Assembly (NCBI GenBank): GCA_051881455.1
Contig: JBJEPX010000060.1
Span: forward strand, 1-38,671
DNA: 38,671 nt
Direction of reading: 5' to 3'
Source of the DNA: Fimenecus sp051881455
GTDB lineage: Bacteria; Bacillota; Clostridia; Oscillospirales; Acutalibacteraceae
Part shown: in pieces, positions 31,327-38,671 of the stretch
Numbering within the stretch: position 1 is the stretch's first letter
Layout of the letters: every line of letters begins with the position of its first letter
Position numbers and translations under genes: made by a program
The notes under the pieces: generated by a model
Databases searched by the model: none
What the model saw: the letters and a program-made list of their open reading frames with translations, nothing else
Told to the model about the DNA's origin: nothing

Positions 31327-34035
31327 ATGAGCACAGTAACGGAAAAAATGAACGGTTTATTAGGTAAATGGGGTCCGTATTCAAAAAAATACAGCGGAAT
31401 TTCCCGTATTGTTGACCATCAGTCGGAGGGCGGCGTGAGATTTGATTTGGTTGTCAGTCCAGCAATAGAAAATGCGGACAGCCGCGTGCCGAATGTAACT
31501 GTCCCCACAGGCGTCCACCCTTGGGAGGCAAAATCGGATTATTCTTTCTATTCATATCGCTATGACCTTGAATGGAAGGATAGGGTATATGCCGATGTGT
31601 CCTTTACAAAACTTACCGACGACAGCGTGCTTGTCAGGTCAAAGTTCTTTAATAATACCGATATTATGCAGATTTGCCTTCTAAATCTGTTTTCCGCCAT
31701 TGAATATCCCAATGTGTATTCCTGCACGCCCATTTTGCCCTCAAAGTGCGTGTTTATCAAGGCTCTTGATTATGTAAGCTATGATTATAACACCGTGCGT
31801 CCCTGGGATAAACAAGTGATTGACGCTATGAAAAAGGGCGAATTTTTTGACGATATGTTTACATATCACAAAGGACTCGGCGACAGAGATACAAACCGTT
31901 ACATTCTTCCTAAATGCCCGCGTTTGGGTGAAGAAAAAGGCGACAAAATCGTATATGAAATTAAAAAAGATAAAAGCTTTAATTCGCCGGTACTCCATAT
32001 CCGTTACCGCACAACTGACGCCAAAGACAGCGAGTGGATACTGAACGGAAAAACCGTTTCTTTCCCCGTTGCGGAAAAGATGGGAATTATTGCAATACCC
32101 TTTGAAATGACGGATAAAATTACGCTTGTATCAGAGGGTGCGGGCGGTATAGAATTTGACTTTTTCGCAATAACAGAAAAAGGAGAAGCTGTTTCGGTAA
32201 AAACCGAAAAGCATAATTTCTACCCTCAAATTAAAACTGCCGACTGCGAAAAAGGCAAGCTTGTAAGCTATAAGTATGATGGGCTCTGCGATAAATTCTA
32301 TATCAGAACCTTTAATAACTCCACAAGATACCGTGATTTCGATACAGGCTGTCTTGAAGACAGCCCCACCGCCAGAATTTCACAGCCCGACGAGAGTTTT
32401 CAAAATATGCTTGAAACATTTTCGGGATCATTTTCCGAAAAACACAGCGATGAGGGCTTTTATCACAATACGGTTGTGCACACTCTCTATATTCAGCCTC
32501 ATACTACTCATACGGAATATGCGGTAATCTCTTTCGGCAAAACAGAGTATAAAACGGCTGAGGAGTATGAGAAAATATATGAAACCGTACATTCCTCGGT
32601 TGAAAATCTCGGCTTAAATTCTGCGGGAAAGCCCTATGAATTTTCCAATAATATTCTCCGTGCAACCGTTTTCCAAAATACGGTTTATCCTCTGTACCGT
32701 CACGGCGAATACATAGTGCATCATACTCCGGGTAAGCGTTGGGACTCGTTCTATACTTGGGATTCGGGCTTCATAGGCCTTGATATGCTGGAATATGCTC
32801 CGGAAATCGCCGATTATATTCTTGATACATATTTGAGTGATTACGATAATCCGGATTACGCCTTTTTGCTTCACGGTTCACCCGTGCCTGTGCATATTTA
32901 TCAGTATCTTGAAATGCTGAAAAGAGCAAACGATAAAACAGGGCTTTTAAAGTATTACGGCAGAGTTAAAATGTTTTACGATTTTCTTGCAGGCAAAATT
33001 AACGGCTCTACAACAACAAAATTCAGCAGCGGGCTCACCACTACCTTTGATTATTTCTATAATTGCAGCGGTATGGACGATTTGCCGCCTCAAAAGGCTA
33101 TGTATGCCGGAAATCTTCAAAAATATATGACTCCCGTAATTTCCTCCTGCGAGGTTATCCGCTGTGCCAAAATTCTTTATATGGCGGCTGACCTTCTGGA
33201 AAAAGATGAGGATAAAGAAATATACCTTGCCGATATTGAACGGGTGTCCGACGCCTTACAAAATTATTCATGGGATGAGGACTGCGGATATTTCTCATAT
33301 GTTCTTCACGATGATAATGGCAATCCCGTGGGCGCTTTCAGGAACGAAAAAGGCGAAAACTTAAATAAAACAATGGACGGAATTTATCCCATCATAGCAG
33401 GCGCCGTTACAGACGCTCAGCGTGACAGAATTCTATCCCATCTGAAAAGCGACGATGAAATGTTTAGCCCCGTGGGTATAAGTGCTGTTGATAAAACCGC
33501 TTCTTATTACATCACAAACGGCTATTGGAACGGCAATGTATGGCTTTCTCACCAGTGGTTTGTTTGGAAAACAATGCTTGATTTGGGCGAAACCGATTTT
33601 GCCTTTAAAATTGCAAAAACCGCTCTGGACGCATGGAAAAGAGAGGTAGAATATTCATATTATACTTTTGAGATGTTCAATATAACCTCAGGCAGAGGCG
33701 GCTGGTTCCATAATTTCGGCGGTCTTTCAACGCCCGTAAATATTTGGACAAACGCTTATTATAGGTCAGGAACACTTTCAACGGGACTTGATACGATGGT
33801 TATGAACAGCAGTTTTACAAATGATAACTCGCAGTCGAGTTTTAGAATAAAATATTACGGCAAAAACGAAAAGTATTCGCTGATTGCCGTAATGAACGAT
33901 TCTTTTGATTATTCGGTAACCGTAAACGGCGAAAAATATGATTTTTGCCTGCGCGAAAAGGGCGCAATAGAAATAACCCTTGACGGTTCTGTAAAAGAGG
34001 CAGAAATTAAAATCAACTTGTGTAATCCTCAATAA
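31327..34035 (+). CDS. GH63-like (alpha/alpha)6-barrel glycoside hydrolase
   Basis: This is a large cytoplasmic alpha-glycosidase (902 residues from ATG 31327, ribosome binding site GCGAGG, no signal peptide). The N-terminal half (about 1-430) is beta-rich. The C-terminal half is an alpha-helical barrel typical of GH63 and its relatives GH37 and the glycogen debranching domain. Motifs are WDSFYTWDSGF (W472-), CSGMDDLPPQ with the probable general acid in D584-D585, NGYWNGNVW (W734-W739), and YTFEMFN with the probable catalytic base E782. A final short beta domain closes the protein. Bacterial GH63 enzymes cleave alpha-glucosides or mannosylglycerate-type substrates; the substrate here cannot be told. 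It overlaps the convergent gene by 23 bases. Confidence 0.82.
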   Translation: MSTVTEKMNGLLGKWGPYSKKYSGISRIVDHQSEGGVRFDLVVSPAIENADSRVPNVTVPTGVHPWEAKSDYSFYSYRYDLEWKDRVYADVSFTKLTDDSVLVRSKFFNNTDIMQICLLNLFSAIEYPNVYSCTPILPSKCVFIKALDYVSYDYNTVRPWDKQVIDAMKKGEFFDDMFTYHKGLGDRDTNRYILPKCPRLGEEKGDKIVYEIKKDKSFNSPVLHIRYRTTDAKDSEWILNGKTVSFPVAEKMGIIAIPFEMTDKITLVSEGAGGIEFDFFAITEKGEAVSVKTEKHNFYPQIKTADCEKGKLVSYKYDGLCDKFYIRTFNNSTRYRDFDTGCLEDSPTARISQPDESFQNMLETFSGSFSEKHSDEGFYHNTVVHTLYIQPHTTHTEYAVISFGKTEYKTAEEYEKIYETVHSSVENLGLNSAGKPYEFSNNILRATVFQNTVYPLYRHGEYIVHHTPGKRWDSFYTWDSGFIGLDMLEYAPEIADYILDTYLSDYDNPDYAFLLHGSPVPVHIYQYLEMLKRANDKTGLLKYYGRVKMFYDFLAGKINGSTTTKFSSGLTTTFDYFYNCSGMDDLPPQKAMYAGNLQKYMTPVISSCEVIRCAKILYMAADLLEKDEDKEIYLADIERVSDALQNYSWDEDCGYFSYVLHDDNGNPVGAFRNEKGENLNKTMDGIYPIIAGAVTDAQRDRILSHLKSDDEMFSPVGISAVDKTASYYITNGYWNGNVWLSHQWFVWKTMLDLGETDFAFKIAKTALDAWKREVEYSYYTFEMFNITSGRGGWFHNFGGLSTPVNIWTNAYYRSGTLSTGLDTMVMNSSFTNDNSQSSFRIKYYGKNEKYSLIAVMNDSFDYSVTVNGEKYDFCLREKGAIEITLDGSVKEAEIKINLCNPQ

Positions 34036-34327
34036 TTTTTTGCAGTTCGCTTTCGCTTTCGGTTTGAATTCCGCTTTTCAGCCTTTCACGGTCCTCCTTT
34101 GGAAGAGAGTAAACATATGAGTCATAAATCTCAAAGGGCGTTTTTTCGCGGTTTTTAAAAACTGCAATTTTGCCCTGATAATCCGCAACAGTATATACGG
34201 TTGCGGAAGTGGTGTTTTGCACTTTGCCTTTCTCGCTCGGCTCTTTGGTTACCAAAGAAAGCGTAAGTATAAGGGCTGAAAATGCGAACAATAATGCAAA
34301 AACCGAAATTTTTACTTTTTTCGTCAT
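34013..34327 (-). CDS. Small exported or anchored protein, BofC-C-terminal-like
   Basis: This is a 104-residue protein with an N-terminal signal or anchor segment (VKISVFALLFAFSALILTLSL) and a small domain containing TVYTVADYQGKIAVFKN, TPFEIYDSYVYSLPKEDRE and ELQKIIEDYTS. The YQGKIAVF...SLP...L..GI...L..IIEDYTS pattern recurs in conserved hypothetical proteins of Clostridia and resembles the C-terminal domain of the sporulation regulator BofC; I treat that as a suggestion only. The 3' end overlaps the GH63-like gene. The ribosome binding site is AAGGAC on the minus strand. Confidence 0.7.
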   Translation of the reverse strand: MTKKVKISVFALLFAFSALILTLSLVTKEPSEKGKVQNTTSATVYTVADYQGKIAVFKNREKTPFEIYDSYVYSLPKEDRERLKSGIQTESESELQKIIEDYTS

Positions 34328-34373
34328 TTTTTTGCCGTCCTTTCAGCTTTGATACATTATTATTTTTCACAAA

Positions 34374-34379
34374 ATTATA
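34374..34379 (-). promoter_or_regulatory. Possible -10 box of the small exported protein gene
   Basis: The minus strand reads a perfect TATAAT about 47 bases before the start codon, with only a weak -35 (ATTTCA). Confidence 0.4.
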
Positions 34380-34415
34380 CAATTTATTAAATTTTATGAA
34401 ATTTTCTAAAAAGAC

Positions 34416-34444
34416 TAAACATTTTAATATATTTGTGTTATAAT
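34416..34444 (+). promoter_or_regulatory. Promoter of the class A PBP gene
   Basis: TAAACA (34416-34421), 17 bases, TATAAT (34439-34444), with an extended -10 TGT. Confidence 0.72.
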
Positions 34445-34506
34445 TACCGATATATTGGATTTTTCTACTTGTTGCCGCAAAAGAAAGCGGCTCGCGGAGG
34501 AATAAT

Positions 34507-36765
34507 ATGAGAAAAAAGGCTCCTGTCCGAAACAGTAAAAACCACAAGAAAATCAATAAAACTTTGCTTGCAGTCCTTGCCGTTCTTTTCACAGGATTTC
34601 TTACCTGCGTAATTATCGGCTCTTATGTTTTGTTTGATGTAATCAGCACGGTAAACGGTGACAGATTGGTTGACCTTGAATTTTATAAGCAAAATCAGGA
34701 CCAAACCACTATTATTTACGCAAATGATGCAGAGAACAATCCCGTTGAGCTTGCCCGTCTGCACGGCGCGCAGAACCGTGTGTGGGTGAGTAAGGACAAT
34801 ATGTCCGAATGGATGGGTAAAGCCTTTGTATCGTTAGAGGATAAGCGCTTTGAGAAGCATAACGGTGTTGACTGGGTAAGAACAATCCTCGGCGTTGCAA
34901 AGTCAAAGTTTAAACAGGGCGGTTCTACCATTACACAGCAGCTTATCAAGAATCTGACAGGCGAAAACGGAAGAACTATTAACAGAAAATACAATGAAAT
35001 TCTCTCCGCTATGAATTTGGAAAAGTATTACGATAAGGAAGTAATACTTGAAGCATATTTGAACACCGTTTATTTAAGCCACGGCTGTTACGGCGTAAAA
35101 ACCGCTGCCGAAATATACTTCGGTAAAGATGTTTCGGAGCTTAATCTTGCCGAGTGCGCTTCGCTTGCCGCAATCACTCAGTCACCGGGCGAGTATGACC
35201 CTCTTTGGAATCCGGAAAACAACAAAATACGTCAGGAATACTGCCTGCGTTCCATGCTTGAACAGAAGGTTATAACGCAAGAGCAGTATGATGAGGCTGT
35301 GGCATACGAGCTGATATTTACAAACAGTGAAAAGTATGTTGAAAAAGAGGATAACAGCGATAAGGATACCGCTGTTGATAACGAAATCCAGAGCTATTAT
35401 GTTGACTATGTAATAAGCAGTGTAATCAAAGACCTTAAAGCGGCAGGCTATTCACATTATGAAGCCACAAAGATGATTTATTCAGGCGGACTCCGTATAT
35501 ATTCCGCTGTCGATACAAAGGTTCAGGATATTCTTGAAGATGTTTATGTTCACCGCACCAATTTTCCCAGCGAGCGCGTAAGCTCAGTTAAGGACCAGGC
35601 ACAGTCTGCAATGACAATAATGGATTACAGCGGCAGAGTTGTGGCTATTGTGGGCGGAGCAGGCGAAAAAACCGAAAACCGTTCCAATAACCGCGCAGTT
35701 TCAGCCGCCCGTCAGCCCGGTTCTTCAATAAAGCCTTTAAGTGTTTACGCTCCCGGCATTGAAGAAAACTATATTACATGGTCATCAAAAATCAAGAACT
35801 ACGGTATTACATGGAAGGGCAAAATCTGGCCTACTAACTATGGAGGAGACCCCGGGTCACCTAATAGTTTCCTGACCGTGCAGTATGCACTTGCCATCTC
35901 ATATAATACCGTTCCCGCTCAGCTTTTAATGATGATGGGATTTAAGACAAGTTACAGCTATCTTACCGAAAAATTCCACATAAGCACCCTGAATGCCGAT
36001 ATTGACAGTCAGGCTCCGTCCGCTTTGGCAACAGGCGGTACAAACGGCGGTATTACCACCCTTGAAATGGCGGCGGCATATGCTTCCTTCGGCAACGGCG
36101 GTAAGTATTACAAGCCCTACTGCTACTATAAGGTAACCGACAGCACGGGTGAGAATGTCATTTTGCAGAACAATCCCGAGGGTGAGCAGATTATTTCTCC
36201 CGAATCGGCATATGTAATGAACGAACTTTTGCGTACTGTTGTCACTTCATCTTACGGTACAGGCCGTAATTACGGTGTAAAGGGCTTTACAACCTATATG
36301 AAAACAGGTACTACTTCGGACAACTACGATAAGTGGTGCTGTGCAGGTACGCCGTATTATGTTGCGGCTGTTTGGTTCGGTTACGATTATAATAAAGAGA
36401 TTAAAGCTTCGGGAAATCCTGCAGGTCTGATTTATAAAACGGTTATGGACCGTGTTCACAAGGGACTTGCCGTAAAATCCTTTGAGCAATATACAGACCA
36501 GGTAGTACAGCGAACTTATTGTACTTCTTCGGGGCTTTTGGCAGGCAACGGCTGTTATTCAAAAGCAACAGGCTGGTATAAGCTGTCAAATCTTCCGGGA
36601 GTTTGCGCAAACTGTAACGGTGCTCCGCCCGCTTCCGAAAACGAGGGAACAACTTCTGTGAGCAATCCCGAAACCCCGACAGAGAGCACTACTGCGGCTC
36701 CTGTGGAAACGACTTCTGCTCCCGCGCCCGAGCCTCCGGCAACTCCGGAAGCTCCGGCAGCATAA
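34507..36765 (+). CDS. Class A penicillin-binding protein (bifunctional glycosyltransferase/transpeptidase)
   Basis: This enzyme polymerises glycan strands and cross-links peptides in peptidoglycan. The 752-residue protein has a short cytoplasmic tail, one membrane anchor (about residues 19-44), and a GT51 domain with catalytic E111 in EDKRF, QGGSTITQQLIKNL and KYNEILSAMNLEK. The transpeptidase domain has S406-S-I-K409, S465-Y-N467 and K599-T-G601. The C-terminal tail (about 705-752) is low complexity, rich in Pro, Thr, Glu and Ala, and cell-wall exposed. It also carries several cysteines (C611, C612, C672, C683, C700, C703). It has its own promoter and terminator. Confidence 0.95.
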   Translation: MRKKAPVRNSKNHKKINKTLLAVLAVLFTGFLTCVIIGSYVLFDVISTVNGDRLVDLEFYKQNQDQTTIIYANDAENNPVELARLHGAQNRVWVSKDNMSEWMGKAFVSLEDKRFEKHNGVDWVRTILGVAKSKFKQGGSTITQQLIKNLTGENGRTINRKYNEILSAMNLEKYYDKEVILEAYLNTVYLSHGCYGVKTAAEIYFGKDVSELNLAECASLAAITQSPGEYDPLWNPENNKIRQEYCLRSMLEQKVITQEQYDEAVAYELIFTNSEKYVEKEDNSDKDTAVDNEIQSYYVDYVISSVIKDLKAAGYSHYEATKMIYSGGLRIYSAVDTKVQDILEDVYVHRTNFPSERVSSVKDQAQSAMTIMDYSGRVVAIVGGAGEKTENRSNNRAVSAARQPGSSIKPLSVYAPGIEENYITWSSKIKNYGITWKGKIWPTNYGGDPGSPNSFLTVQYALAISYNTVPAQLLMMMGFKTSYSYLTEKFHISTLNADIDSQAPSALATGGTNGGITTLEMAAAYASFGNGGKYYKPYCYYKVTDSTGENVILQNNPEGEQIISPESAYVMNELLRTVVTSSYGTGRNYGVKGFTTYMKTGTTSDNYDKWCCAGTPYYVAAVWFGYDYNKEIKASGNPAGLIYKTVMDRVHKGLAVKSFEQYTDQVVQRTYCTSSGLLAGNGCYSKATGWYKLSNLPGVCANCNGAPPASENEGTTSVSNPETPTESTTAAPVETTSAPAPEPPATPEAPAA

Positions 36766-36772
36766 AAAATAC

Positions 36773-36795
36773 GCCCATCTTATGATGGGCTTTTT
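36773..36795 (+). terminator. Terminator after the class A PBP gene
   Basis: GCCCATC and GATGGGC form a 7-bp stem with a TTAT loop, followed by T5. Confidence 0.92.
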
Positions 36796-36797
36796 AT

Positions 36798-36823
36798 GGT
36801 TCGGATTATTACCGTAACCCTAA
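36798..36823 (+). repeat. Dispersed palindromic repeat, copy 3
   Basis: Starts 2 bases after the T run of the PBP terminator and ends 22 bases before the carA-like start. It contains the shared GGATTATTACCGT core (36803-36815). GGTT-CGG and CCG-T-AACC form an imperfect dyad around ATTATTA. Confidence 0.8.
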
Positions 36824-36845
36824 TATACATTATAAGGTGAAGTAA

Positions 36846-37931
36846 ATGAAAGACAGAAAAAAAGCATATCTTGTTTTGGCTGACGGAACAGAATTTGAAG
36901 GCTACTCTATGGGAAAAGAGGGTGTAACAATCGGTGAGGTCGTTTTCAATACCTGCACCTCCGCATATACGGATATTTTATCCGATCCTACATATTACGG
37001 ACAGATTGTGGCGCAAACTTATCCTCTTGCTGCCAACAGAGGCGTTATGCCCGAGGGCGACGGCAGTGAGATTATGTCAAGCGGATATGTCGTTCGGGAA
37101 TGGTGTGATGTTTGCTCCGATGGCGGCGAGGTGAGCCTTGACCGTTACCTTGCTTCAAGAGGAATAGTAGGCATATGCGGCATTGACACAAGAAAGCTTA
37201 CAAGATATTTGCGGGATAAAGGCTATGTTAACGGCGCTATTACCGACTCTCTTGATAACAAAGATGAGCTTCTTGAAAAAATTAAAAAATATACAATATC
37301 AGGCGCGGTTAAAGAACTTTCAGTTAAAGAACCCATGAAGCTTTGCGGAAATAATGCAAAATACAATGTGGTCGCGATTGACTATGGCTCACCACGCAAA
37401 CAGCTTAATGCTTTTTTACTGAACGGCTGTAATGTAACGCTTGTTCCTGCTTTTACATCGGTTGATGAAATAATGAAGTATTCACCCGACGGAATTGTGC
37501 TTTGCGACGGTCCCGCCGACCCTGACGATGAGCCCGAACTCATAGAAAATATTAAGGAAATTATAAAAAAGGATGTTCCTGTTTTTGCTATCGGATTAGG
37601 TCATCAGATGCTGGCTCTTGCAGCAGGCTTTAAAATTATTAAGATGAGTAAAGGGCACAGAGGCTCAAATCAGCCTGTAAGAATTGAGGGCACAAAGCGG
37701 ATTATGGTTACCGATCAGAACCACGGCTATTCGGTGGATAATTCTTCGGTTTGCGGCAATACAGCCGAGATTATTATGACCAATGTTAACGACGGTACTG
37801 TTGAGGGCTTAAAATATAAAAATTTTGAAGGCTTGTCGGTTCAGTTTACTCCTAAGGGCGATGAGGACAGCAGTACGGGATTTATTATACGCGACTTTTT
37901 CAAAATGATGGACGGTGAGAGTAATGAATAA
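36846..37931 (+). CDS. Carbamoyl-phosphate synthase small-subunit-like protein lacking the glutaminase triad
   Basis: The 361-residue protein aligns by eye with CarA over its full length: N-terminal domain (LSDPTYYGQIVAQTYPL, GIDTRKLTRYLRDKG) and class I glutamine amidotransferase domain. However, the nucleophile position in the usual GICLGHQ is AIGLGHQ (Gly250), and the usual QFHPE is QFTPK (Thr335 and Lys337), so Cys, His and Glu of the triad are all gone. The usual GPGDP is GPADP and GHRGGNHPV is GHRGSNQPV. The fold-defining residues KGHRG, QNHGY and NDGTVEG are kept, so it looks like a stable but glutaminase-dead paralogue. It overlaps carB by 8 bases. It may act as a structural or regulatory partner, or use free ammonia. 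Confidence 0.85.
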   Translation: MKDRKKAYLVLADGTEFEGYSMGKEGVTIGEVVFNTCTSAYTDILSDPTYYGQIVAQTYPLAANRGVMPEGDGSEIMSSGYVVREWCDVCSDGGEVSLDRYLASRGIVGICGIDTRKLTRYLRDKGYVNGAITDSLDNKDELLEKIKKYTISGAVKELSVKEPMKLCGNNAKYNVVAIDYGSPRKQLNAFLLNGCNVTLVPAFTSVDEIMKYSPDGIVLCDGPADPDDEPELIENIKEIIKKDVPVFAIGLGHQMLALAAGFKIIKMSKGHRGSNQPVRIEGTKRIMVTDQNHGYSVDNSSVCGNTAEIIMTNVNDGTVEGLKYKNFEGLSVQFTPKGDEDSSTGFIIRDFFKMMDGESNE

Positions 37932-38671
37932 GTACAGTAAAATATTAGTTATGGGGGCAGGCCCTGTAAAAATCGGTCAGTCCCTGGAATTTGATTATTC
38001 CGCCTTGCAGGTGTGCCGTGCCTTAAAGGAGGAAGGCATTACCGTTATCTTTGCAAACTCCACGCCGTCTGCACTCGCAACCGATAAAATGTTTGCCGAT
38101 AAGGTCTATATTGAGCCGCTCAATATTGAGAGCGTGAAAAAAATATTGTCACAGGAACGTCCCGACGCATTGCTTGCAACGGCAGGCGGCGACGACGGGC
38201 TTGAATTGAGCCTTGAACTTTTCCAGAACGGATACCTTGACGAAACGGGTACAAAGCTTTTAGGCGTTGACAGTGACATAATCCGAAGCGTAAAAAACCG
38301 CCATTCCTTTGCAGAAGCACTTGAAGAGATGGGCGAGCCGTCTGTCGATTCTATTGTTGTAAACAGCTCAGAGGAAGCGTGCGATTTTGCCGATAAAGTG
38401 GGTTATCCGGTTATCGTTCGCCCTGCATTTACTCCCGCCCGGGAAAGTGCAGAGTTTTGCTATACAAAGGAACAGCTTTTTGAGAAGGCTCAAAAGAGCA
38501 TTGAGGCTTCAATCGTAAGTCAGATTATGATTGAAAAAAGCATTGCAGGTTGGAAAGAAATTGAATTTGAGGTTATCAGGGACAGCGAGGATAACTGTAT
38601 CAGCGTTTCGAGCGTTGAAAACATTGACGCAGTGGGTATTCATACGGGAGACAGTATTGCCGTAATACCTG
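37924..38671 (+). CDS. Carbamoyl-phosphate synthase large-subunit-like protein (3' end outside window)
   Basis: The first 249 residues align with the N-terminal half of CarB: MGAGPVKIGQSLEFDYS, YIEPLNIESVKKIL, NRHSF, GWKEIEFEVIRD and ENIDAVGIHTGDS. Several positions normally invariant differ. The glycine-rich ATP-grasp loop after RPSFT (usually MGGxGGG) is RPAFT-PARESAEF (residues 167-178), and the usual PTMGGQTALN is ATAGGDDGLEL. Conserved Glu and His in KEIEFEV and GIHTGDS remain. The start ATG is 8 bases inside the carA-like gene. The second ATP-grasp half and the ammonia tunnel cannot be judged. Probably a divergent paralogue working with the preceding CarA-like protein. Confidence 0.82.
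   Translation, partial: MNKYSKILVMGAGPVKIGQSLEFDYSALQVCRALKEEGITVIFANSTPSALATDKMFADKVYIEPLNIESVKKILSQERPDALLATAGGDDGLELSLELFQNGYLDETGTKLLGVDSDIIRSVKNRHSFAEALEEMGEPSVDSIVVNSSEEACDFADKVGYPVIVRPAFTPARESAEFCYTKEQLFEKAQKSIEASIVSQIMIEKSIAGWKEIEFEVIRDSEDNCISVSSVENIDAVGIHTGDSIAVIP

Noticed and set aside
36824..36845. PyrR-type or other pyrimidine attenuator before the carA-like gene
   Set aside because: The 5' region is short, with no competing hairpins beyond the dispersed repeat and the PBP terminator.

Overview
The window looks like one chromosomal contig of a Gram-positive, spore-forming anaerobe of the class Clostridia, most likely an Oscillospiraceae/Ruminococcaceae-type gut bacterium. This rests on AT-leaning codon use, AGGAGG-type ribosome binding sites, TTGACA/TATAAT promoters, an intact sporulation sigma-K gene, an ECF transporter energizing module, a DUF512-Der pair, a ClpE-like protease ATPase, and glycoside hydrolases expected of a plant- or host-glycan feeder. 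I cannot assign a genus from the sequence alone.

Layout. 1-2273: 3' part of a GH2 beta-mannosidase gene and its terminator. 2365-4128: a cassette of three small exported or membrane-anchored proteins of unknown function; the first has a one-base frameshift in an A7 run directly after its start codon. 4127-5413 (minus): tRNA methylthiotransferase MtaB. 5508-8550: D-Ala-D-Ala carboxypeptidase, glucose-6-phosphate isomerase and a small P-loop protein. 8654-9490: YceD-rpmF from a consensus promoter. 9529-12225: DUF512 radical SAM protein and GTPase Der. 12227-24896: a long same-strand run of ruvC-ruvA-ruvB (Holliday junctions), glmM (cell-wall precursor), an rRNA-type methyltransferase, ecfA1-ecfA2-ecfT (vitamin/metal uptake), truA, a DUF5711-like protein, CvpA, pgsA and a ClpE-like ATPase.

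24897-26119 is a non-coding hub. It holds palindromic elements, four tRNA genes (Gly-TCC, Arg-TCT, His-GTG, Gln-TTG) and an array of mini-hairpins joined by GAAAT-type linkers, bracketed by two near-identical 30-bp hairpins. After it come a minus-strand membrane protein (26120-27073), a ZIP metal transporter, sigK, NADP-type glutamate dehydrogenase gdhA, a Cys-rich membrane protein with a second start-proximal frameshift, a large GH63-like glycosidase, a small exported protein, a class A penicillin-binding protein and, at the right edge, a carA/carB-like pair.

Most genes are housekeeping: translation and tRNA modification, recombination, envelope synthesis, central carbon and nitrogen metabolism. 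The least ordinary signals are as follows. (1) The CarA-like protein has lost all three glutaminase catalytic residues (Cys to Gly250, His to Thr335, Glu to Lys337), and the following CarB-like protein has lost the glycine-rich ATP-grasp loop, so the pair is unlikely to be an ordinary glutamine-dependent carbamoyl phosphate synthetase. (2) A dispersed imperfect palindrome with core GGATTATTACCGT occurs at three gene boundaries. (3) The hairpin array lies next to the tRNAs. (4) A hairpin upstream of sigK combines a terminator, a masked ribosome binding site and a possible promoter inside its own loop.
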